From contig CALTUD010000044.1 of the NCBI GenBank assembly GCA_943912335.1, positions 1 to 19,188 of the forward strand: 19,188 bases of DNA, given 5' to 3'. Below are positions 14,162 to 19,188 of this stretch, piece by piece. Numbering within the stretch: position 1 is the first letter of the stretch; every line of letters starts with the position of its first letter. Both the position numbers and the translations under genes were made by a program. This stretch comes from an uncultured Acetobacteraceae bacterium (lineage in GTDB: Bacteria > Pseudomonadota > Alphaproteobacteria > Acetobacterales > Acetobacteraceae). The notes under the pieces were generated by a model that worked only from the letters and a program-made list of their open reading frames with translations, had not been told where the DNA came from and searched no databases.

Positions 14162-14841
14162 GCAGCACCTCCCGTCGCGGTGATCAGGTAGCCGACGCCG
14201 CGTATGGTATGGATCGCCACCGACGCGCCGTGCTGCTCCAGACGCTTGCGCAGGCGGTGCACGTACACCTCGACCGCATTCGAGCCGAGATCGTCGTCGG
14301 CGCCGAAGAGCTGGTCCTCGACGATCGATTTGGGCACGACGCGGTCGGCGCGGCGGAGGAGCAGTTCCAGGAGTTGCGTTTCCCGCTGCGGCAGATTGAG
14401 CGAGAGCGTGCCGATCCTGGTTTCGCGCGAGACCGTGTCCAGTGACACATCCGCCAGCGACAGGCTTTGGCCGAGCAATGCGCCGGGACGTCGCAGCAGC
14501 GCGGTCAGGCGCGCCTTCAACTCCTCGAAGGCGAACGGCTTCGCGAGATAATCATCCGCACCGAGATCGAGCCCCTGCACCCGTTCGGCGACGGAGCCGC
14601 GCGCTGTGAGCACCAGAACCGGCAGCGCCTTGCGGGCCGCGCGCAGGCGGCGCAGCAGATCGAGCCCGTTTCCGTCCGGCAGGCCGAGATCGAGAATCAC
14701 CGCGACGTAATCGCGCGACACCAGAAGCGCATCGGCATCGCCCAGCGTGGCGGCATGATCGACAGAGAAGCTGGCGCGCAGGAGCTGCGCCGTCAGCAGG
14801 CCGGCCAGCTCGGCATTGTCTTCCACCAGAAGCAGGCGCAT
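14158..14841 (-). CDS. OmpR/PhoB-family response regulator
   Basis: A 227-residue DNA-binding regulator, partner of the kinase that follows. The receiver domain (1-115) has the acidic pocket Glu7-Asp8, phospho-acceptor Asp51 in ILDLGLPDGNG, Thr79 in VLTARG and Lys101 in YLAKPF. The C-terminal winged helix (about 128-224) includes LNLPQRETQLLELLLRR, the recognition region SNAVEVYVHRLRKRLE and the final hairpin IHTIRGVGYLIT. The ATG at 14839-14841 is chosen because MRLLLVEDN is the normal family start. The frame is open to an ATG at 15045, directly after the stop of the small upstream gene, which would add a 68-residue Pro/Arg-rich leader with no domain. The class fits binding to the two 11-bp direct-repeat boxes in this locus. 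Confidence 0.95.
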   Translation of the reverse strand: MRLLLVEDNAELAGLLTAQLLRASFSVDHAATLGDADALLVSRDYVAVILDLGLPDGNGLDLLRRLRAARKALPVLVLTARGSVAERVQGLDLGADDYLAKPFAFEELKARLTALLRRPGALLGQSLSLADVSLDTVSRETRIGTLSLNLPQRETQLLELLLRRADRVVPKSIVEDQLFGADDDLGSNAVEVYVHRLRKRLEQHGASVAIHTIRGVGYLITATGGAA

Positions 14842-15046
14842 CGCGACCGTATCCGCCCAGGGATCGGCTGCGACCGGCACATCGCCGTTCTGCCCGTTTC
14901 GATCCGGCGGCAGGATGAAACGCTCCGGCGCCATCGGCAAGGCATCCGGCGCACCCCGGCATCCGTCCGGATCGGGCGGCTCCGGGACGGGCCCGGGGGC
15001 GCGGCGCCGATCCGGCGGAAGGAAACGCCGCCACCATCCCGTCATC

Positions 15047-15244
15047 CTAGCCGCGCAAGGGGCCGTCGGGGCGATGGAACACCGGCGCCGCGCCCTGGAT
15101 CAGCAGTTCCTGCCAGCCCGTTTCCGCCACCGCCCTTCTGGCGGCCGGCGCCGGCTGCCGCGACGGGACGGGCTCGGCGGGCGCCGTGTTGGCGATGCCG
15201 ACGGCGGCGGCCATGAATAGTGGAAGCAAAGGAAGAAGGGTCAT
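15047..15244 (-). CDS. Small secreted protein of unknown function (65 aa)
   Basis: I do not recognise this protein. It starts with a short signal peptide (MTLLPLLPLFMAAAVGIANT, cleavage probably at APA/EP) and has a mature part of about 42 residues, rich in Ala, Pro and Arg, ending GWQELLIQGAAPVFHRPDG. The ATG at 15242-15244 has GAGGG about 8 bases upstream. It lies 10 bases after the lipoprotein stop and 205 bases before the regulator start, with no terminator-like hairpin obvious in that gap. It is thus probably the third gene of an operon that continues into the two-component genes. The coding call rests on the signal peptide and operon spacing only. Confidence 0.6.
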   Translation of the reverse strand: MTLLPLLPLFMAAAVGIANTAPAEPVPSRQPAPAARRAVAETGWQELLIQGAAPVFHRPDGPLRG

Positions 15245-15254
15245 GACGTCGCCC

Positions 15255-15398
15255 TCAGTAATAGTAATGATGATAGTAAGGATGATGCCAGTATCCGACA
15301 TAGTAAGGTCGGGGCGGTGCCACGACACAGGCGGACAGGGACAGCATCGCGGCGACGAGGACGATCGGCCGTGCGGCGCGCAGCAGGGTGCGGTTCAT
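15255..15398 (-). CDS. Tiny His/Tyr-rich lipoprotein (47 aa)
   Basis: A 47-residue predicted lipoprotein. After a basic start and hydrophobic core comes the lipobox LSAC (residues 21-24), so Cys24 would be lipidated. The mature peptide is only 24 residues long and ends in a Tyr/His tail (YWHHPYYHHYYY, 36-47). The four His and many Tyr could bind metal or sit at the membrane surface, but no function is known to me. AAGGAG, overlapping the stop of the upstream gene (TGAAGGAG), lies 9 bases before the ATG. The gap to the upstream gene is 14 bases, which supports cotranscription. Confidence 0.72.
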   Translation of the reverse strand: MNRTLLRAARPIVLVAAMLSLSACVVAPPRPYYVGYWHHPYYHHYYY

Positions 15399-15412
15399 GG
15401 CTGCGTGCTCCT

Positions 15413-15679
15413 TCACGCCCAGTGCCCGGGGATCCAGTAGCCGCTCCAGCTGTAATGGCCGGGGATCCAGGGACGCGCATAAGCCGGGCGGCAATGCACA
15501 TGATAGTAGCCGCGATAGCAGACCGTGTTCGGACCGCCCCACCAGACACGCTGCAGGCTCGGTGTGCTGGCCGCCTGTTCGGGTGCCGAACGAACTGCGA
15601 TGGTTTCGGCGGCGGCGGCGTGGATGCTGGCGGCGGACATCAGGGCGCAGATAACGGCGCCGATCAGGGTGGTCTTCAT
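15413..15679 (-). CDS. Small secreted WxxGxW-repeat protein (88 aa)
   Basis: An 88-residue exported protein. The signal peptide covers 1-24 (MKTTLIGAVICALMSAASIH, then AAAA/ET). The mature part is aromatic. VWWGGPNTVCYRGYYHVHC (45-63) holds two cysteines that may pair, and the end has two copies of WIPGHY/WIPGHW separated by SWSGY (71-88). This matches the small YXWGXW/BcpO-like repeat proteins found near envelope genes in proteobacteria, whose role is unknown. AGGAA stands 9 bases before the ATG at 15677-15679. It is the first gene after direct-repeat box B, so it is probably the head of the operon that runs through the lipoprotein towards the response regulator. Confidence 0.8.
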   Translation of the reverse strand: MKTTLIGAVICALMSAASIHAAAAETIAVRSAPEQAASTPSLQRVWWGGPNTVCYRGYYHVHCRPAYARPWIPGHYSWSGYWIPGHWA

Positions 15680-15733
15680 GAGCGCGGTTCCTGAAACGGG
15701 TTGGTTCGAAGTCGCCCGTCGTTGGAGCCGATC

Positions 15734-18016
15734 ATGCGGATCGGGGCTTACACGAACCTTACAACTCGGTATCGACCTATGATCTCCGCGCATGATGGTG
15801 TCTCGCCGCGCCGCGCCCGCCGGACCGTCCTGTTTCCGGTCTCGCTCTGCGCCGTTCTGGTGCTGGTGCAATGGTGGCCGGGTCTTGCGGACGGCCGGAG
15901 CCCGGTCTGGGGGGACACGGTGCCGTTCGGCTGGCCGCTGCTGCAGCTCCATGCCGAAGCCCTGCGCGGACACGGCTCCCTCCTCTGGAACGACGGCATC
16001 TATGGCGGCCATCCGATCTTCGCCGAGGGCCAGGGCGGGTTCGCGCATCCGCTGAACATCCTGCTGGCCCTGTTCGTCACGCCGAGGCTGGGGGCGCCTT
16101 ACAGCAACGTACTGCTGCATGTGGTCGACCTGCTCTGCATGGCGCTGGGCATGGCGTTGCTGGGGCGACGGCTCGGTCTCGGAACGGCCGCCAACGCGTT
16201 CTCGGCGCTCGCCGTCGTGTTCGCGCCGGCGATTCTGCTGCAACAGAACAACATCGCCATCGGCGGCACGCTCGGTTTCGTTCCGCTGTCCTTGTGGGCG
16301 TTCGAGCGGTGCTGGGACCGGCGCGATGCGCGATCCGCCGTGCTGCTCGCGTCCATGCTGTCGCTGGTGGTGCTGGCGGGCTATCCGCAGACGCTGCATG
16401 CGCTGCTGATCGTGCTGGCGGGGCGCGTGGCAGCACCTTATGTCGCGGCGTTGCTGCAGCGCCCGCGCGCCGCTTGGCCCTGGCGCCTGGCGGCGGCTCT
16501 GGGGGGCGCCTTCTTACTGCTGCTGGGGCTGACGGCGGTGCAGCTTCTGCCGCTGGCGCAGCTCGCCGCCGCATCGCATCGGGCCGGCGGCGTGGCGCTG
16601 GCGAGCACGTTGAGCTGGCGGCAGGTGCTGCGGTCCCTGGCCATGGGCGATCTCCGGCCCGGCGGCGAGTCGGTCGACGGCGCCTTCGGTCCCGGGAGCC
16701 TGCTGGTGTGCGTTCCGGCGACGCTGCTGCCAGTCCTGCGCGGCGTGCGCGTTCCACCGCGCCTGATCGGCTACGCGCTGAGCGCCGTTCTGTGTCTGCT
16801 CGCGACGGCCGGCGACACGCGGATCTTCGCGCTGCTGCATGCCGGCGGGCTGCCGGGAATGGGGTTCTTCCGCGTCACCGTGCTGTATGCGGCCGTGGCG
16901 ACGATCCCGATCGCGCTTGCGGCCGGGTTCGTGCTCGATCGAACCCGCTTCCTGGCGCGATGGGCCGTAGCACTCGTCGCGGTCGCCTGGCTGGCGATGC
17001 TGGTGCCGCTGCATCCGGTTCTGGCGCCGATGGCGGTCGGCACGGCGCTCGCGGCGCTGTTTTTCCTGCTGCGGCGTGCGCACGGCGTGCCGGCGGCGAT
17101 GCTGGCGATGCTGGCTCTGGAAGTGGCGACGTTACGATTGCATCCGTTTCCGTTCGAGTCGGTGTCGATGCTGTCGGGGCCGGACGCGGCACGCGCGATC
17201 CGCGATGCGGCGCCGGACCCGCTCGACCGGAGGTTCTACGGCATCAGCGTGGCGACGATCGCCTGCCTGCTGTTGCCGCAGCAGCCCGGCGAGCCGGCCG
17301 GGATACGACGCATGGTGGAGGCGCTGGTGCCGATGACCGCGCTGAGCCGAGGGATTCCGTCTCTGGACGGCGCGCTTGCCCTGCCGCTGCAGCGACGCAT
17401 GCTGGCGGAACCGCTCCTGGCCGGCTGGCGGAAGCAAGCGGCACCGCCGCCGGGAAGCCGGCTGATCGATCTGCTGGCGGTGGATTTCCTGTTTTCGGAC
17501 CAGCCCGTGCAAGCGCCAGCACTGGCGCTGATGCATGCGAACCCGGGCGACGCCGGCTGGATCTACCGGAACCGGGCCGCGCGCCCGTTCGCGCAGGGCT
17601 TCGCCACGCACGAGACGGTGGCGGATGCGGCCGAGGATGCCGCGCGCTTATCGGCGCTGACGGCCCCGGCTCTGGTGATCGAGGACGCGTCGCACCGGGC
17701 TCCGCCGGATGCGGCGGACGCCACGGTGCCCGTCGTGACGGTGACAAAAGCGTGGCCGACCCGGATCGCGCTGTCGGTGCGCTCGGACGGGCCGGGCTGG
17801 GTGGTGGTGACGGATGCGTTCTTTCCCGGCTGGACCGCCACGCTGGACGGTCATCCGGTTCCGGTGTTTCCGGCGCAGCTTCTGGCCAAGGCGGTGCCGG
17901 TGCCGGCAGGGCGGCACGTTCTGGTGCTGCGCTATCGCTCGCTACCGTTCGAGATCGGGCTCGCCCTGAGCCTGATCTCGCTCGGCGTGGCGGGTCTGGT
18001 CTTCGTCAGACGTTGA
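15734..18016 (+). CDS. YfhO-family multi-spanning membrane protein
   Basis: A 760-residue inner-membrane protein resembling YfhO, a GT-C-like family linked to glycosylation of wall polymers or lipids. After a basic start, the first helix is about 31-49. The loop GDTVPFGWPLLQLHAEALRG followed by LLWNDGIYGGHPIFAEGQ (60-100) carries the acidic residue and the PLWN-GG-P pattern of the family. Roughly ten more helices follow to about 460. A soluble domain ends with TDAFFPGWTATLDG (693-706), GRHVLVLRYRS and a last helix (738-757), the usual YfhO C-terminus. The ATG at 15734 has GGAG 6 bases upstream. The ATG at 15779 is an alternative and would place box B outside the gene. Substrate and donor cannot be inferred. 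Its 3' end overlaps ychF. Confidence 0.82.
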   Translation: MRIGAYTNLTTRYRPMISAHDGVSPRRARRTVLFPVSLCAVLVLVQWWPGLADGRSPVWGDTVPFGWPLLQLHAEALRGHGSLLWNDGIYGGHPIFAEGQGGFAHPLNILLALFVTPRLGAPYSNVLLHVVDLLCMALGMALLGRRLGLGTAANAFSALAVVFAPAILLQQNNIAIGGTLGFVPLSLWAFERCWDRRDARSAVLLASMLSLVVLAGYPQTLHALLIVLAGRVAAPYVAALLQRPRAAWPWRLAAALGGAFLLLLGLTAVQLLPLAQLAAASHRAGGVALASTLSWRQVLRSLAMGDLRPGGESVDGAFGPGSLLVCVPATLLPVLRGVRVPPRLIGYALSAVLCLLATAGDTRIFALLHAGGLPGMGFFRVTVLYAAVATIPIALAAGFVLDRTRFLARWAVALVAVAWLAMLVPLHPVLAPMAVGTALAALFFLLRRAHGVPAAMLAMLALEVATLRLHPFPFESVSMLSGPDAARAIRDAAPDPLDRRFYGISVATIACLLLPQQPGEPAGIRRMVEALVPMTALSRGIPSLDGALALPLQRRMLAEPLLAGWRKQAAPPPGSRLIDLLAVDFLFSDQPVQAPALALMHANPGDAGWIYRNRAARPFAQGFATHETVADAAEDAARLSALTAPALVIEDASHRAPPDAADATVPVVTVTKAWPTRIALSVRSDGPGWVVVTDAFFPGWTATLDGHPVPVFPAQLLAKAVPVPAGRHVLVLRYRSLPFEIGLALSLISLGVAGLVFVRR
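15746..15763 (-). promoter_or_regulatory. Direct-repeat box B, putative response-regulator operator
   Basis: On the minus strand the box reads TGTAAGGTTCGTGTAAGC, a TGTAAG repeat with 11-bp period. It lies 66 bases upstream of the WxxGxW protein start, with CATGAT about 9 bases downstream as a possible -10 element. It matches box A before the protease gene in 14 of 18 positions and in orientation. It also falls at the 5' end of the YfhO gene on the other strand (inside it if that gene starts at 15734), so it could affect that gene too. Confidence 0.55.
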
Positions 18017-19100
18017 AGCGGAACAGCAGGACGTCGCCGTCCTTCACCACGTAGTCGCGGCCTTCGATGCGCATCCGGCCGGCTTCCTTGGCGCCGGCTT
18101 CGCCCTTGTAGGCGACGTAGTCGTCGTAGGCGACGGTTTCGCAGGCGATGAAGCCGCGCTCGAAATCGTTGTGGATCACGGCTGCGGCCTGCGGCGCCTT
18201 GGTGCCCACCGTGATGGTCCAGGCGCGGGTTTCCTTGGGGCCGACGGTGAAATAGGTGGCGAGACCGAGCAGGCGGTATCCGGCGGCGATCACGCGGTCG
18301 AGGCCGCTATCGGCAAGGCCCAGACCGTCCAGGAACTCGGCGCGGTCCGCGTCGGGCAACTGGCTCACCTCGGCCTCGATCGCGGCCGAGACGATCACGG
18401 TGGCGGCGCCTTCGGCCTTGGCCTTGGCCGCGACCTGCTCGGAGAAGCGGTTGCCGGTGGAGGCGGAAGCTTCCTCGACGTTGCAGACATAGAGCACCGG
18501 CTTGGAGGTCATGAGGTTGAGGCGGCGTACCGCTTCTTCCTGGCCCTTGGGGATCGCGGTGCGGGCCGGCTGGCCTTCGCGCAGCACGGCGATGATCGGC
18601 TCCATCAGCGCCACCTGGGCGGCGGCGTCGCGATCGTTGTTGCGGGCCTTCTTCTGCAGCGGCACCACGCGCTTCTCGAGACTGTCCAGATCGGCCAGCA
18701 TCAGCTCGGTTTCCACCACCTCGGCGTCGCGCACCGGGTCGACGGAGCCTTCCACATGGGTGACGTCGTCATCCTCGAAGCAGCGCAGCACGTGGATGAT
18801 GGCGTCCACCTCGCGGATATTGGCGAGGAACTGGTTGCCGAGGCCCTCGCCACGCGACGCGCCGCGCACCAGGCCGGCGATGTCGACGAATTCGAGGCTG
18901 GTGGGCACGGTCTTGATCGACTTGCCGATGGTGGCCAGCGTGTTGAGGCGCGGATCGGGCACGCCGACGCGGCCCACGTTCGGCTCGATGGTGCAGAACG
19001 GGTAGTTCGCCGCCTGCGCCGCGGCCGTGGCGGTCAGGGCGTTGAACAGGGTGGACTTGCCGACGTTCGGCAGGCCGACGATGCCGCAATTGAAACCCAT
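18006..19100 (-). CDS. ychF: Redox-regulated ATPase/GTPase YchF (OLA1 family)
   Basis: A 364-residue P-loop NTPase of the Obg superfamily that associates with ribosomes and prefers ATP to GTP. The G1 loop is GLPNVGKST (9-17), followed by the YPFCTIEPNVG switch region. DIAGLVRGASRGEGLGNQFL contains the DxAG G3 motif. The G4 position reads NVEE in YVCNVEEA, the NxxE variant that explains relaxed base specificity in this family. The C-terminal TGS domain ends with RDYVVKDGDVLLFRFNV. The ATG at 19098-19100 has AGGA 8 bases upstream and gives the canonical MGFNCGIVGLPNVGK start. The stop lies inside the end of the convergent YfhO gene (11-bp overlap). Confidence 0.97.
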   Translation of the reverse strand: MGFNCGIVGLPNVGKSTLFNALTATAAAQAANYPFCTIEPNVGRVGVPDPRLNTLATIGKSIKTVPTSLEFVDIAGLVRGASRGEGLGNQFLANIREVDAIIHVLRCFEDDDVTHVEGSVDPVRDAEVVETELMLADLDSLEKRVVPLQKKARNNDRDAAAQVALMEPIIAVLREGQPARTAIPKGQEEAVRRLNLMTSKPVLYVCNVEEASASTGNRFSEQVAAKAKAEGAATVIVSAAIEAEVSQLPDADRAEFLDGLGLADSGLDRVIAAGYRLLGLATYFTVGPKETRAWTITVGTKAPQAAAVIHNDFERGFIACETVAYDDYVAYKGEAGAKEAGRMRIEGRDYVVKDGDVLLFRFNV

Positions 19101-19129
19101 CGAACGATTCCTAGGACTTTGGGGCGCCA

Positions 19130-19173
19130 TGCAGGGCTCTGCCCTGCACCCGGAAGGGGACGGTCGTCCCCTT
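19130..19173. repeat. Two consecutive hairpins upstream of ychF
   Basis: A perfect 8-bp inverted repeat (tgcagggc 19130-19137, gccctgca 19141-19148, loop tct) is followed 5 bases later by another (aaggggac 19154-19161, gtcccctt 19166-19173, loop ggtc) and then a short T-containing stretch at 19179-19182. They could terminate a gene entering from the right or belong to a dispersed intergenic repeat. The window ends too soon to tell. Confidence 0.55.
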
Positions 19174-19188
19174 CACCCCTTTAACAAC

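Noticed and set aside
14842..15045. An extra 68-residue N-terminal part of the response regulator, with an ATG right after the stop of the small upstream gene
   Set aside because: The residues are Pro/Arg-rich with no domain, and MRLLLVEDN at 14841 is the standard start of this family; the longer frame is probably chance in GC-rich DNA.
15871..18054. 727-codon plus-strand frame inside the YfhO gene
   Set aside because: It is a shadow in another frame with no hydrophobic helices; the annotated frame shows membrane segments and the YfhO C-terminus.

Overview
The window is a GC-rich (roughly two thirds G+C), gene-dense bacterial chromosome segment. The linked cluster proA-nadD-rsfS-rlmH, a ubiquinone-type flavin hydroxylase and the overall protein style point to an alphaproteobacterium. 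The AT-rich palindromic spacer at 9991-10107 and the style of the secreted proteins suggest Acetobacteraceae. That placement is an inference from sequence style, not from a marker-gene tree. I see no tRNA, rRNA, CRISPR array, insertion sequence, integrase or phage gene.

Layout from left to right: (1) 50-1087 (-), a probable UDP-glucuronate 4-epimerase, divergent from dps (1296-1832, +). (2) A minus-strand operon transcribed 4167 to 1881: a metallo-beta-lactamase-fold hydrolase, a class II histone-deacetylase-like amidohydrolase and a secreted DUF192 protein, with start/stop overlaps. dps and the DUF192 gene converge on a strong hairpin. (3) Plus-strand single genes: a Rid-family protein (4517), a secreted CHAP-domain amidase-like protein (5151) and a secreted SH3-domain protein with a long Gly/Pro tail (5971). 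(4) A minus-strand housekeeping cluster: proA, nadD, rsfS, rlmH (9845 to 6816). (5) An AT-rich palindromic spacer, then a UbiH/UbiM-type monooxygenase (-).

(6) From 11478 to 15763 lies the most distinctive block. It holds three tiny secreted proteins (a WxxGxW-repeat protein, a His/Tyr-rich lipoprotein and a 65-residue exported protein), an OmpR-type response regulator, its histidine kinase, and a predicted secreted bilobal pepsin-like aspartic protease. All are on the minus strand. Two nearly identical 18-bp direct-repeat boxes (14 of 18 bases shared, half-sites 11 bp apart) sit in the same orientation, 53-66 bp upstream of the first small gene and 55 bp upstream of the protease gene. This suggests that one two-component system controls itself, the small envelope proteins and the protease. 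The regulon is my inference; the repeats and gene order are visible in the sequence.

(7) 15734-18016 (+), a large YfhO-type membrane protein, converges with and overlaps ychF (18006-19100, -). The right edge carries two more perfect hairpins.

Functional themes are envelope and sugar metabolism (epimerase, YfhO, CHAP, SH3, small lipoproteins), central biosynthesis (proline, NAD, quinone), ribosome maintenance (RsfS, RlmH, YchF), and stress or metabolite repair (Dps, Rid).
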